DNA of 64,000 bases from Pirellulales bacterium (GCA_019636345.1 JAHBXQ010000011.1:1-64000); one strand, 5' to 3'; positions 1-9,197 are shown, counted from the first letter of the stretch. Translations and numbers: made by a program. Notes: generated from the letters alone by a model not told the origin.

Positions 1-1
1 T

Positions 2-472
2 GCGATCGAAACGCTGCAAGGCGTGGAGCAGTCGGCGCTCGTCGGCGCCAAGACCTACATCCCCGAGCGCGAGACGAACTGGAACTGGACGGGCAAGACG
101 CCGGAGCAGAAGCGGGCCGTGCTCAACAATCGGGCCCGCACCGAGCGGGACTACGGCAAGCGGCTGCAGCGCCAGCGGAGCGAACGGGTCGAACGGAGCT
201 TCGCCCACGTCTGCGACACCGGCGGCGGCCGCCGCACTTGGCTGCGCGGCCTCGCGAACGTTCGCAAGCACCACCTTCTGAAGGCCGCCGCGCACAACTT
301 GGGCCTGATCCTCCGCAAGCTGCTGGGAGCGGGCAAACCGCGGGCCTACGCGGCGCTGTTGGCGCTTCTGCACGCCGTGCAGATCGCCCAGATTACGCGC
401 CGCCGACTCCTACGCATCCTCGACGACCTGAACATGAACTCCCGACGCTCGCCGTTACGGTGGAGTGCATAG
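2..472 (+). CDS. DDE transposase, C-terminal part (cut by window edge)
   Basis: The frame is open from the first bases of the window, so this is the 3' end of a longer gene; the GTG at 23 is not a credible start. The visible 156 residues contain a YIPERE motif and a C-terminal region with RTWLRGL, then HNLGLILRKLLGAG, the pattern of the last part of DDE transposases of the IS1182-like type. Such proteins cut and paste an insertion sequence. The catalytic aspartates and most of the catalytic domain lie outside the window. No inverted repeat could be recognised in the 72 bases after the stop. It could be an intact element entering the window or a relic; the sequence here cannot tell. The family is fairly sure, the subgroup less so. 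Confidence 0.7.
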   Translation, partial: AIETLQGVEQSALVGAKTYIPERETNWNWTGKTPEQKRAVLNNRARTERDYGKRLQRQRSERVERSFAHVCDTGGGRRTWLRGLANVRKHHLLKAAAHNLGLILRKLLGAGKPRAYAALLALLHAVQIAQITRRRLLRILDDLNMNSRRSPLRWSA

Positions 473-544
473 TTCCATCAGCCGCAAGAATCCGACATCT
501 TCAACGGACTGCTAGCTGTCGATTGCGCGTCGGCCGGAGCTGAT

Positions 545-1006
545 TCAGCGCTGCAGTACGGCCGTCTTGATCTCCGGGCCGCTCGCTTCGCCGCGGGGGC
601 GATAGAACGGGTTGTGGATGACCAGCGGCTCGCTCGCGACGGATTGGCTCGTCATGCGATCGTTCGACTCCGCGGCCGCCGGCGCCGAGTCGTCGACCGT
701 GGCGTGTCCCCGGTAATACGGATTGACGATCGCCACCGGCGTACATTGCTCGATCTCGGGCGTTTCGTGCGTCGGCAGGTAGGCGAACGGACTGTGGCCG
801 TAGGTTCGCGGGACCGGCATGCTGTAGTACACCGGGGGAAAGGCGGCGTAGTACGGGACGCGGTCGGCTAGGACGCGATACAGATTGCCGACGTCCCAGA
901 AGCCCATGCCGTAGCCGTACCCGCCGCATTGGGCGCGGGCGGACTGGCCGGCTGAGGTCAAGGCGACGGCGGCGACGGCGGCGAGCACGATTCGGGAAGC
1001 ACGCAT
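545..1006 (-). CDS. small secreted hypothetical protein
   Basis: A 153-residue protein that starts at the ATG at 1006, which places a classical signal peptide (MRASRIVLAAVAAVAL, then an ARAQ cleavage-like site) at the very N-terminus. The mature part is rich in Tyr, Pro and Gly, with a stretch around YYAAFPPVYYSMPVP and another around NPYYRGH, and two similar NPxYR elements. It has no enzymatic motif and no membrane segment after the signal. Proteins of this look are common, uncharacterised, exported proteins in planctomycetes. It is alone on the minus strand between a transposase tail and queG, with a 237-bp divergent gap to queG. Function unknown. Confidence 0.65.
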   Translation of the reverse strand: MRASRIVLAAVAAVALTSAGQSARAQCGGYGYGMGFWDVGNLYRVLADRVPYYAAFPPVYYSMPVPRTYGHSPFAYLPTHETPEIEQCTPVAIVNPYYRGHATVDDSAPAAAESNDRMTSQSVASEPLVIHNPFYRPRGEASGPEIKTAVLQR

Positions 1007-1243
1007 GGAAGGGTCTCGACGGGTGAGTCTCAATCGGGGCGAGAAAGGCGGGGCGCCGCAGGAGGCGGGTCTGTCTCTTCCACGCTAATTGGGCCCCGGC
1101 GTTTTCGCAACTTTTTGCACCCGGGGGGCCGGTTATGCGGGTTCTGCCGGGCTCGCGGAGCGACGGGGGGACGGGCTAAGGTGGAGAATCTCGACTTGCC
1201 GAGCATCGTTGCCGATGCCGCCGACTTGCCGCTTCGTTCGACC

Positions 1244-2395
1244 ATGACTCCTGCCGATCTCACCGCCGCCGTGAAACGCCGGGCCGCCGAACTTGACTTC
1301 GGGCTGGTCGGGGTCTGCCCCGCCGTGGAACCGACGGGCGCGTCTCGTCTCGGCGAATGGCTTGAGCGGGGCTATGCAGGGCAAATGCACTATCTGGCCG
1401 ATCGCCGCGACGCTTACGCCCATCCACGGCACGTGCTCGACGGGGCGTGCAGCGTCGTGATGCTCGGCATGCACTACCGAACCGAGGAGCCCGCGCCGCT
1501 GACGGCAGGCCAGGGGCGGGTCTCGCGCTACGCCTGGGGGGAGCGTGACTATCACGAGGTCATCCGCAGGCAACTCCACGCGCTCGCCGATTCCTTGCGC
1601 GAGCTCGTCCCCGCGGCGGCGACGCGCGGCGTCGTCGACACGGCCCCCCTGCTGGAACGCGAGTTCGCCCAACTCGCGGGGCTCGGCTGGATCGGCAAGC
1701 ACACGTTGCTGTTGACCCGCGACGCGGGGAGTTACTTCTTCTTGGCCGCGCTGCTGACCGACGTCGAGTTGGCTCCCGACGCGCAGCACGCCGCCGATCA
1801 CTGCGGCACGTGTACGGCGTGCCTCGACGCCTGTCCGACCGACGCGTTTCCGCAGCCGTACGTGCTCGACGCGACCCGTTGCATCAGTTACCTGACGATT
1901 GAACTGCAGGACCATGTCCCCATGGAACTGCGCCCCGGCATCGGCTCGTGGGCGTTCGGGTGCGACGTCTGCCAGGACGTGTGCCCCTGGAATCGTCGCG
2001 CGCCGCGGTCGCCGCGGGCGGAGTTCGTGCCCGACTCCGCGCTCGATCCGCTCGAACTGGCGCCGCTGTTCGAACTCGACGAAGGGGCGTTTCGCGCGAG
2101 GTTTCGCCACACTCCCCTGTGGCGAGCCCATCGACGCGGGCTGCTGCGCAATGCGGCCATCGTGATCGGCAACCAGCGGTACGAGGCGGGGCGCCGGGCC
2201 CTTGCGCGCGGGTTGCACGACGAGGAGCCGCTCGTCCGCGCCGCTGCGGCGTGGGCGCTGGGCCAAATCGGGGGCGAACCGTCGCGCGCCGTACTCCGCG
2301 ACCGCGCAGTCGTCGAAGGCGACGCCGCGGTCGCCCAGGAGATTCGCGCCGCCCTCGCCGCTGCGATCGTCCCGCGCTCGCCGACCGCCACGTGA
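1244..2395 (+). CDS. queG: epoxyqueuosine reductase QueG
   Basis: QueG is a cobalamin- and iron-sulfur-dependent enzyme that reduces epoxyqueuosine to queuosine in tRNA, the last step of queuosine synthesis. The 383-residue product has the expected order: an N-terminal B12-binding domain with the catalytic-type aspartate in VDTAPLLER (D132), a ferredoxin-like region with C187, C190, C193 and C197 (CGTCTACLDACP), a further conserved C213, and C240, C243 and C247 (CDVCQDVCPW), together enough for two [4Fe-4S] clusters. A C-terminal HEAT-repeat segment (about residues 325-375) is also typical. The ATG at 1244 is chosen because the preceding in-frame codons do not resemble the family. It stands before mqnA with a 136-bp gap and is probably a separate transcript. 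Confidence 0.95.
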   Translation: MTPADLTAAVKRRAAELDFGLVGVCPAVEPTGASRLGEWLERGYAGQMHYLADRRDAYAHPRHVLDGACSVVMLGMHYRTEEPAPLTAGQGRVSRYAWGERDYHEVIRRQLHALADSLRELVPAAATRGVVDTAPLLEREFAQLAGLGWIGKHTLLLTRDAGSYFFLAALLTDVELAPDAQHAADHCGTCTACLDACPTDAFPQPYVLDATRCISYLTIELQDHVPMELRPGIGSWAFGCDVCQDVCPWNRRAPRSPRAEFVPDSALDPLELAPLFELDEGAFRARFRHTPLWRAHRRGLLRNAAIVIGNQRYEAGRRALARGLHDEEPLVRAAAAWALGQIGGEPSRAVLRDRAVVEGDAAVAQEIRAALAAAIVPRSPTAT

Positions 2396-2467
2396 TCGAA
2401 CCGATTCGCCTGCGGTTCCCTCCCTGGGGCGACTCTCGGTCGCCTAGGCGGTCGAATCGGCGCACCC

Positions 2468-2473
2468 TATAAT
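2468..2473 (+). promoter_or_regulatory. -10 element of a candidate mqnA promoter
   Basis: A perfect TATAAT lies 58 bases before the mqnA start codon. No good TTGACA-like box is seen 16-18 bases upstream, so it is a -10 match only. Position and quality make it the best promoter candidate in the queG-mqnA gap. Confidence 0.4.
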
Positions 2474-2531
2474 CCGTGCTCGCGAGCCGCGGGGCGAGAC
2501 CAGCCGAGGCCGCGCCAGCACCAACTGCACC

Positions 2532-3416
2532 ATGTCGATCACCGCCAACGCCGACGCTCGCTCCGGACGACCCGTCCGCATTGGCGCGGTGAACTACCTG
2601 AACACGAAGCCGCTCGTGCGCGGACTCGCCGAGTCGCTTCCCGCCGCGGAGGTCGAGTTCGAGGTTCCCAGCCGCTTGGCCGATCGACTGGCCAGCGGCG
2701 AGTTGGACGTGGCCCTCGCCCCGGCGATCGAGGTCGCTCGGCATCCGGAGTGGTCGATCACGTCGACTGCGTGCATCGGCTGTCGCGGGCCGGTGCTGAG
2801 CGTGAAGTTGCTGTTCCGCCGCCCCCCGGCGGAGGTTCGCACCCTCGCCCTCGACGAAGGCTCGCGGACGAGCGTCGTCTTGGCGCAGATCTTGCTCGCC
2901 GAGATCGTCGGCGTCCGCCCCGCCGTCGTGCCGTTGCCGTTGGACGCCCCGCTCGACTCGGTCGAGGCCGATGCGCTCTTGGTGATCGGCGATCGGGCGA
3001 TCAAGCAAGACGTGACCCCGTTCGTCGAGGCCTGGGACTTAGGGGATCGCTGGCTTCGATGGACGGAACTGCCGTTCGTGTTCGCCGTCTGGGCGGCTCG
3101 GCCGGGATTCGACGCCGCTGAGATCGAGGCGGCGCTCGAGGCGGCTCGCGATCGGGGCGTTCGGGATCTCGAGCTCATCGTCGCTGAGCAAGCGACCGCC
3201 ATGCGGTTGCCGGCTGAGTTGGTGCGGACGTACCTTCGCGACAACCTCAATTTCTACCTGGCGGCGGGGGAACGTCGCGGATTGGAGGCGTACCTCCGCA
3301 AGGCGGAGGCGCTGGGGCTGATTTCGCCGCGTGCGGGGGCCGTGCCCGGACCGCGCGGCGGTCCGGCAGCGGACGCGAGGGTTGACCGTGCTGAACAGTG
3401 CTCGTGCGGCGAGTGA
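2532..3416 (+). CDS. mqnA: chorismate dehydratase MqnA
   Basis: MqnA removes water from chorismate to give 3-[(1-carboxyvinyl)oxy]benzoate, the first step of the futalosine pathway to menaquinone. The 294-residue protein has the typical opening VRIGAVNYLNTKPL (residues 15-28), a periplasmic-binding-protein-like two-lobed fold pattern, and the ligand-contact motif DEGSRTSV (108-115) found across the family. A short N-terminal extension of about 14 residues and a tail of about 25 residues, poorly conserved in look, are extra. The gene lies 43 bp before mqnC on the same strand, so the two probably share a transcript. No Shine-Dalgarno site is visible before the ATG. Confidence 0.93.
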   Translation: MSITANADARSGRPVRIGAVNYLNTKPLVRGLAESLPAAEVEFEVPSRLADRLASGELDVALAPAIEVARHPEWSITSTACIGCRGPVLSVKLLFRRPPAEVRTLALDEGSRTSVVLAQILLAEIVGVRPAVVPLPLDAPLDSVEADALLVIGDRAIKQDVTPFVEAWDLGDRWLRWTELPFVFAVWAARPGFDAAEIEAALEAARDRGVRDLELIVAEQATAMRLPAELVRTYLRDNLNFYLAAGERRGLEAYLRKAEALGLISPRAGAVPGPRGGPAADARVDRAEQCSCGE

Positions 3417-3459
3417 ACAAAGTTCAGGATCCAGTTTTTAGCGTGAAGGAATTGCGTCG

Positions 3460-4605
3460 ATGATCGCCCCGCTGAGCGTCGCTGATCTGTTGGACAAGGC
3501 CGTCGCCGGCGAGCGTCTCTCGCCCGAGGAAGGCCTGCGGTTGCTGCACGTTTCGGACCTGGCCGCCTTAGGCCGCGCCGCGGACCAAGTGACCCGCCGG
3601 CTCCACCCCGAGAACTACCGCACCTACAACATTGATCGCAACATCAACTACACGAACGTTTGCACGGCGGTGTGCGACTTCTGCGCGTTCTATCGCAGTC
3701 CCAAGTCGAACGAAGGGTACGTCCTCGATCTCGACACGATCCTCGCGAAGACGGCCGAGACCGTCGCCCTGGGGGGCGAGCAGATTCTGCTGCAGGGGGG
3801 GCTCCATCCGGAGTTCAAGCTCGAGTGGTACGAAGAGATGCTCCGCGGCATCAAGGCCGCGTTCCCCCAGGTGAACATCCACGGTTTCAGCCCGCCGGAG
3901 ATCTACCATTTCTCGAAGGTGAACAAACTGCCGCTGGAGACCGTGCTGGTGCGGCTCCGCGACGCGGGGCTGGGGAGCCTCCCCGGCGGCGGGGCCGAGA
4001 TCCTGGTCGACCGCGTGCGCCGCGCCATCACTCGCGGCAAGGTGCTCGCCGACGACTGGCTCGACGTGAATCGCGTGTGGCACAAGCTGGGAGGCCGCAG
4101 CACGGCCACGATGATGTTCGGCCACGTCGAGACGCACGAGGAGCGGATCGAGCACTTGGAACGCCTGCGGCAGCTTCAGGACGAAACGGGGGGCTTCACG
4201 GCGTTCATCTGCTGGACCTTCCAGCCCGACCACACCGACATGGCCGACGTGCCGCCGACGGGGTCGTTCGACTATCTGCGGACCAACGCGGTCGCGCGGC
4301 TCTATCTCGACAACTTTGCGAACATCCAGTCGAGCTGGGTCACCCAGGGGCTCAAGGTGGGGCAACTCGCCCTGCTCTACGGGGCCAACGACATGGGGAG
4401 CCTGATGATCGAGGAGAACGTCGTCGCCGAGGCGGGGACTGTTCACCATCTGACGCTCCAGGAGATTCGCGCCGCGATCAGCGAGTTGGGATTCGAGCCC
4501 CGGCAGCGGAACGTCTTCTACCAACTGGTCGATCACGCGGCGGAAGCGACCTGCCTTGTCCCGCAAAGTCGGCAGAACCAGCCCACGCTGCCGATCCTAA
4601 ACTGA
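3460..4605 (+). CDS. mqnC: cyclic dehypoxanthinyl futalosine synthase MqnC
   Basis: A radical SAM enzyme of 381 residues that cyclises dehypoxanthine futalosine in menaquinone synthesis. The cluster-binding motif CX3CX2C is at C68, C72 and C75 (in NYTNVCTAVCDFCAFY). The following LGGEQILLQGGLHPE and the TFQPDHTDM region fit MqnC better than the related MqnE, whose cysteine motif context differs. The C-terminal RQRNVFYQLV is also MqnC-like. The start ATG has a purine-rich GAAGGA just upstream. It follows mqnA closely, which supports the pathway assignment. MqnB and MqnD are not in the window, so the rest of the pathway must be elsewhere. Confidence 0.93.
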   Translation: MIAPLSVADLLDKAVAGERLSPEEGLRLLHVSDLAALGRAADQVTRRLHPENYRTYNIDRNINYTNVCTAVCDFCAFYRSPKSNEGYVLDLDTILAKTAETVALGGEQILLQGGLHPEFKLEWYEEMLRGIKAAFPQVNIHGFSPPEIYHFSKVNKLPLETVLVRLRDAGLGSLPGGGAEILVDRVRRAITRGKVLADDWLDVNRVWHKLGGRSTATMMFGHVETHEERIEHLERLRQLQDETGGFTAFICWTFQPDHTDMADVPPTGSFDYLRTNAVARLYLDNFANIQSSWVTQGLKVGQLALLYGANDMGSLMIEENVVAEAGTVHHLTLQEIRAAISELGFEPRQRNVFYQLVDHAAEATCLVPQSRQNQPTLPILN

Positions 4606-4609
4606 GCGG

Positions 4610-4623
4610 TTCGCCGCGGCGAA
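4610..4623. repeat. 14-bp perfect palindrome after mqnC
   Basis: TTCGCCGCGGCGAA begins four bases after the mqnC stop codon and is its own reverse complement. It could be the stem of a transcript end or a protein-binding site. There is no T-run after it, so it is not a standard intrinsic terminator. Confidence 0.45.
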
Positions 4624-4640
4624 TACCCGGAACTGCCCGA

Positions 4641-4661
4641 GCCTGCTATCTTTCAGCAGGC
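4641..4661. repeat. hairpin in the mqnC-natA gap
   Basis: GCCTGCT and AGCAGGC form a perfect 7-bp stem around a 7-base loop, 120 bases before the ABC transporter ATPase gene. With the palindrome just upstream it suggests that this 175-bp gap separates two transcription units, but no T-tract follows. Confidence 0.4.
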
Positions 4662-4780
4662 GACCGCCGCCCCGTTCGACTGGAGGGACGGGCGCCTGGG
4701 GTCGTTCGATGCCGGCGCACGCGCGACGGTTCGATTCTGCCGACGGCGCCCCTGGCACGAACTCCCGACGAAGCTGAGCA

Positions 4781-5548
4781 ATGATTGAAGCCCGCCAGCT
4801 CGTCAAAGCGTACGCCGATTTGCATCGGGGTCGGTTCGTGGCGCTTGACGGCCTGTCGTTCACGGCACGGCCGGGCGAGGTCTACGGCCTGCTGGGCCCC
4901 AACGGCGCCGGAAAAACGACCGCGCTGCGAATTCTGAGCACCGTCCTCGAACCGACCGGCGGGACGGCGACGGTGGGCGGGTACGACGTCGTCACGCAGC
5001 CTGCCGAGGTGCGCCGCAAGATCGGCTTCATCTCGACCAACACCGCGGTCTACGACCGGATGACCGCCTGGGAGATGGTCGAATACTTCGGCCGGCTCCA
5101 CGGGATGGCGCCCGAGTTTTTGCGTGAGCGGATGGAGGGGCTGTTCGACCGGCTGCAGATGCAGGAGATCCGCGACTTGTTGGGCGCTAAGATGTCGACC
5201 GGCATGAAGCAGAAGGTGTCGATCGCTCGAGCGATCGTCCATGACCCGCCGGTGCTGATCTTCGACGAGGCCACCAGCGGGCTCGACGTGCTGGTGGCCC
5301 GGGCGCTGCTCGACGCCGTCGCCGAGCTGCGCGACGAGGGGAAGTGCATCGTCTTCTCGACCCACATCATGCGCGAGGCCGAGCGGCTGTGCGACCGGGT
5401 GGCCGTCATGCACCGCGGCCGCCTGCTGGCCGAAGGGACCCTCGAAGAACTGCGCGAGACTTGCGGCCAGCACGACCTGGAGGATCTGTTTTTCGAACTC
5501 ATCCGCGGACAGGAAGCCGCGGGGAGTCGGCAGCCAGTTTCCCGCTGA
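4781..5548 (+). CDS. natA: ABC transporter ATP-binding protein, NatA type
   Basis: A 255-residue nucleotide-binding subunit of an ABC exporter. Walker A is GPNGAGKTT at 39-47, the signature segment is MSTGMKQK at 138-145 (the usual LSGGQ-like loop in its NatA/CcmA variant form), and Walker B is [12 protein letters not shown] around 157-168, followed by the H-loop FSTHIM. The next gene, 34 bp on, encodes a permease of the NatB type, so the pair should form an ATP-driven exporter; in Bacillus NatAB exports sodium, but the substrate here cannot be read from sequence. The symbol indicates type only. Confidence 0.9.
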   Translation: MIEARQLVKAYADLHRGRFVALDGLSFTARPGEVYGLLGPNGAGKTTALRILSTVLEPTGGTATVGGYDVVTQPAEVRRKIGFISTNTAVYDRMTAWEMVEYFGRLHGMAPEFLRERMEGLFDRLQMQEIRDLLGAKMSTGMKQKVSIARAIVHDPPVLIFDEATSGLDVLVARALLDAVAELRDEGKCIVFSTHIMREAERLCDRVAVMHRGRLLAEGTLEELRETCGQHDLEDLFFELIRGQEAAGSRQPVSR

Positions 5549-5582
5549 GAGCCAAACACCAGTCGCCAACCCCCGCTTTCCT

Positions 5583-7895
5583 ATGCAGTGGTCCAACGTC
5601 AAACTGATCTACCTGCGCGAGATGCGCGATCAGTTTCGCGATCGGCGGACGTTGTTCCTGATCGCGGTGCTGCCGCTGCTGCTCTATCCGCTGCTGGGGA
5701 TGAGCTTTTTCCAGCTCGCCCAGTTCATGCGGAACGAATCGCCGCGGGTGCTGCTGGTGGGCGAAGAGGAACTCGCCGGGCACGACTGGCTGCCGCCGCT
5801 GGTGGGTCCTTCCGGCGACGAGTTCGCTCCCGAACTCGAGCGGTTCGCCGACCAGCGCGGGACGATCCAGCTCTTGCACGTGGCCGACTTCGCCGAGGCC
5901 CCGGAACTTAAGTCGCGCACTCCCCGCGGCTCCGGCCCCGTCGCGGAGACGGAGCGGCTCCACAAACTGGCCCGACGCCTGCTGGACGAAGGCCGGGTCC
6001 AGGCCGTGCTCTGCTTCCCCAAGAATCTCGGGACGAGCCTTGAATCGCTTCGCCAAGCGATGCAACAGCGCACGAGCGACAATCTGCCGCCGCTTCCCGA
6101 GTTGTTGCTGATGTCGAATCTGGCCAACGAGAAGTCGCGTCTCGCCCACCAGCGGCTGGAGCGGGTCGTCGAGACGTGGCGCAATCAGATTTCGCAATCC
6201 AACTTGGCCGCCGGCGAAATCCCCCCGGCGGCGACGCTGCCCTTCTCGCTGAGCGCGCTCGATCTGGCCCCCCCCGCGCAAAAGCGTTCCGCCGCGTGGT
6301 CGAAGATCCTGCCGTTCGTCGTCTTCATTTGGGCGCTCACTGGCGCGTTTTATCCGGCGGTCGACCTTTGCGCCGGCGAGAAGGAACGGGGGACGCTCGA
6401 GACGCTGCTGACCAGCCCCGCGTTGCGCCGCGAGATCGTCTGGGGGAAACTGCTGACCGTGATGAGCTTCAGCATGGCCACCGCCGTGCTCAACTTGGCC
6501 AGCTTAGGGCTCACGGCCAAGTTCGTGCTGGGGCAGTTCACGCAGATGGGGCTCGTGGCCCCCGACGCCCCGCTGACGCTGCCCTCGCTGGCCGTCATGG
6601 GCTGGCTGATCGTCGGATTGGCGCCGATCTCGGCCCTGTTCAGTGCGCTCTGCCTTGCTTGCGCGGCCTTGGCCCGCAGCACCAAAGAGGGGCAGTACTA
6701 CCTGATGCCCCTGATGCTGGTGACCATGCCGCTGATGCTGCTGCCGATGTCGCCAGGGGTGGAACTCGACCTGGGAAACAGCCTCATTCCGCTGACCGGG
6801 TTGGTGCTATTGCTCAAGGCGGTGCTCGAAGGACAGTACCTCGAGGCCCTGCGATTCGCCGTTCCCGTGGCGGGGATCACTCTGATGGCCGCCCTGCTGG
6901 CGATTCGCTGGGCCGAGGAGCAGTTCAATCGCGAGAGCGTCCTGTTCCGCGAGAGCGAGCGACTGGAACTCGGCCGGTGGCTGGTCCACCTTGTCCGCGA
7001 TCGGGGCGAGACCCCCAGCGCCGCTCAGTCCGTGCTTTGCATTGCGGTGATCATCGTCGTGCAGTTCTTCGTCACGGTGGCCGCCGTGCCGCCGCGCGAG
7101 GGGATTACGTTCCCGTTCTTCGCCCAGATGGCGTTTATCTCGCAAGCCGTGTGCATTCTCACTCCGGCGGCCTTGATGGCGCTGCTGTTGACCGGCAACC
7201 CCCGCAAGACGCTGCTGCTCGACCAGTGGCCGCGCATCAGCCACATTGCGGCCGCGATGCTGCTGGCCGTGGCGCTTCACCCGTTGAGTCTTCAGATGGT
7301 TAAGGGGATCCAGCTCATCTACCCGCTCGGCGAGGAGGTTCTTGCCCAGAACGCCGAGATCGAACGGGCCCTCGGCAATGCGCCCCAGTGGTGGTGGCCC
7401 TACCTGCTCATCGCGCTGCTGCCGGCGGTTTGCGAGGAGATCGCCTTCCGGGGGTTCATCCTGTCGGGGCTGCGCCGCATCGGCCACAAGTGGTGGGCCA
7501 TCGGCTTCTCGGCCGTCGCGTTCGGCGCCGTTCACCTGTTCCTGCAGCAGAAGATCACCGCCGCGGTGATCGGGCTGGCGATCGGGTTCCTGGCCGTCCA
7601 GTCGGGCCGGTTGTGGACCTGCATGGCGTTTCACGCAACGCACAACGGCCTGCAACTGTTGGCGGCGAAACTCAGCGAACCCGACGCGGTCACGGAGAGC
7701 TCGTTTTTGTTTCGCTTCTACCAGGGAGACGCCCCCCTCGTCTCCGATCCCGCGATCCTGGCGATCTGCGGACTCGTCGCGATGACGATCCTGTGGGGCT
7801 TCCACTGGATCGGATATCAGCGAACCGACGAGGAGCGATTGCAGGAGGCCCGCGAGCGGCACGGGACCCTCGCCCCGTCGGAGGCCGCCGGCTAA
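5583..7895 (+). CDS. NatB-type ABC permease fused to a CPBP intramembrane protease
   Basis: A 770-residue membrane protein with two joined parts. Residues 1 to about 450 look like an ABC-2/NatB permease: one N-terminal membrane helix after an arginine-rich start, a large extracytoplasmic domain, then a bundle of helices including the CAGEKERGTLETLLTSP segment typical of NatB. Residues about 490 to 750 carry a CPBP (CAAX-protease-like) domain with all three motifs: EEIAFR (E618, E619, R623), H651 in FGAVHLF, and H684 with N688 in HATHN. These residues are the presumed zinc-type active site, so the protease part looks intact. It is likely co-transcribed with natA. The fusion links an exporter to a membrane protease; whether both act on one substrate is unknown. 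Confidence 0.88.
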   Translation: MQWSNVKLIYLREMRDQFRDRRTLFLIAVLPLLLYPLLGMSFFQLAQFMRNESPRVLLVGEEELAGHDWLPPLVGPSGDEFAPELERFADQRGTIQLLHVADFAEAPELKSRTPRGSGPVAETERLHKLARRLLDEGRVQAVLCFPKNLGTSLESLRQAMQQRTSDNLPPLPELLLMSNLANEKSRLAHQRLERVVETWRNQISQSNLAAGEIPPAATLPFSLSALDLAPPAQKRSAAWSKILPFVVFIWALTGAFYPAVDLCAGEKERGTLETLLTSPALRREIVWGKLLTVMSFSMATAVLNLASLGLTAKFVLGQFTQMGLVAPDAPLTLPSLAVMGWLIVGLAPISALFSALCLACAALARSTKEGQYYLMPLMLVTMPLMLLPMSPGVELDLGNSLIPLTGLVLLLKAVLEGQYLEALRFAVPVAGITLMAALLAIRWAEEQFNRESVLFRESERLELGRWLVHLVRDRGETPSAAQSVLCIAVIIVVQFFVTVAAVPPREGITFPFFAQMAFISQAVCILTPAALMALLLTGNPRKTLLLDQWPRISHIAAAMLLAVALHPLSLQMVKGIQLIYPLGEEVLAQNAEIERALGNAPQWWWPYLLIALLPAVCEEIAFRGFILSGLRRIGHKWWAIGFSAVAFGAVHLFLQQKITAAVIGLAIGFLAVQSGRLWTCMAFHATHNGLQLLAAKLSEPDAVTESSFLFRFYQGDAPLVSDPAILAICGLVAMTILWGFHWIGYQRTDEERLQEARERHGTLAPSEAAG

Positions 7896-7956
7896 TATGC
7901 AGGCGACGAGCCGGGGCCGGTTCGTCGCTGGCCATGAGACCCGCGCCTCGCGCCGT

Positions 7957-9192
7957 ATGACTCCCATCACCCTTCGCGCCCGGTGGATCTTGCCGATCTG
8001 CTCGCCGCCGATCGCCGACGGTTACGTGGCAATCGGCGCGGGGCGGATCGTGGCCGTCGGCAAGCGCGAGGTTGCGCAAGGGACGGTCGAAGACCTCGGC
8101 GACGTCGCGCTGCTGCCGGCGCTGGTCAACGCCCACTGTCACCTCGAGTTCAGCGGCCTGGCGGCGCCGCTCGGGGCGCCGGGGACGCCCCTTCCCGCGT
8201 GGATCGAGCAGGTCATCGGCGAGCGGAAACGAGGCCGTCGGGATCCGACCGCGGAGATTGCCGCGGGGCTGGTCGAGAGTCTGCAGGCCGGCGTGACGAC
8301 GATCGGCGACATCGCCACCGCGTCCCCCGCGGCGTATTTCTCCTCGCCGCTTCCGGCGCGCCCTCGCCTCATCCGATTCCACGAGGCGATCGGCTTCTCG
8401 CGGGCTCGCAGCGAGTCGGTCTTCGCCGACGTGACGGCTCGCGCCGCCGCCACGGCCGGACACTTGGAGGCGAACGCCGACGGCGTCAGTCCGCATGCCC
8501 CGTACTCGGTGCACCCGGATCTCGTCGAGCGTCTATGCGTCTGGGCCGCCGAACGCAACGTTCCCGTGGCGATGCATCTGGCCGAGTCCCCGGAGGAACT
8601 CGAACTGCTCCAGAACGGCACAGGCCCGTTTCGCGAACTCCTGGAAGCCCGCAGCATGTGGGACCCCGCGGCGATCCCGCCGGGGACGCGGCCGTTGGCT
8701 TACCTGCGCCGCCTCGCCGTGGCGCCGCGAGCGCTGATCGTGCACGGCAATTACCTCGACGTCGAGGAGATCGCTTACCTGGCCGCGCATCGCGATCGGC
8801 TGAGCGTCGTCTACTGCCCGCGCACGCACGAGTACTTTGGTCACGAGCCTCATCCGCTGCCGGCGCTGCGGGCCGCGGGCGTGCGAGTTGCGTTGGGGAC
8901 CGACAGCCGGGCGTCGAACCCCGATCTCGATCTCATGGGCGAGGTCCGCGCCGTGCTGAAGGCCCATCCGCAGTTGACGCCGACGGAGGCACTGGAGATG
9001 GCGACCCGCGAAGCCGCCGCAGCCTTGGGGGCGAGCGGCGACGTCGGCGCACTCTCCCCCGGACTGCGGGCCGATCTCTTGGCCATCCCCGTCTCTGCCG
9101 ACGACGATCCGACCCCCGCCGTGATCGCCGCGCCCGATCCGCGCAACGTCTGGCTGGCCGGCGCGCTCGTCGCCGGTCCGGGCGCCCGTTGA
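7957..9192 (+). CDS. amidohydrolase family protein, possible aminodeoxyfutalosine deaminase
   Basis: A 411-residue metal-dependent hydrolase of the chlorohydrolase/cytosine-deaminase-like group. Metal ligands are visible: H60 and H62 (AHCHLEFSGL), H207 (AMHLAES), H263 (VHGNYL) and D316 (LGTDS). This set fits a single-metal deaminase. The ATG at 7957 is preferred over one at 7897, because family proteins begin with the beta-strand segment MTPITLRARWILP. Some relatives deaminate aminodeoxyfutalosine (MqnX) in menaquinone synthesis; mqnA and mqnC lie 3.3 kb upstream on the same strand, which makes that role attractive but unproven. Other options are guanine or adenosine derivatives. The gene begins 61 bp after the permease-protease fusion. 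Confidence 0.82.
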   Translation: MTPITLRARWILPICSPPIADGYVAIGAGRIVAVGKREVAQGTVEDLGDVALLPALVNAHCHLEFSGLAAPLGAPGTPLPAWIEQVIGERKRGRRDPTAEIAAGLVESLQAGVTTIGDIATASPAAYFSSPLPARPRLIRFHEAIGFSRARSESVFADVTARAAATAGHLEANADGVSPHAPYSVHPDLVERLCVWAAERNVPVAMHLAESPEELELLQNGTGPFRELLEARSMWDPAAIPPGTRPLAYLRRLAVAPRALIVHGNYLDVEEIAYLAAHRDRLSVVYCPRTHEYFGHEPHPLPALRAAGVRVALGTDSRASNPDLDLMGEVRAVLKAHPQLTPTEALEMATREAAAALGASGDVGALSPGLRADLLAIPVSADDDPTPAVIAAPDPRNVWLAGALVAGPGAR

Positions 9193-9197
9193 AATAC

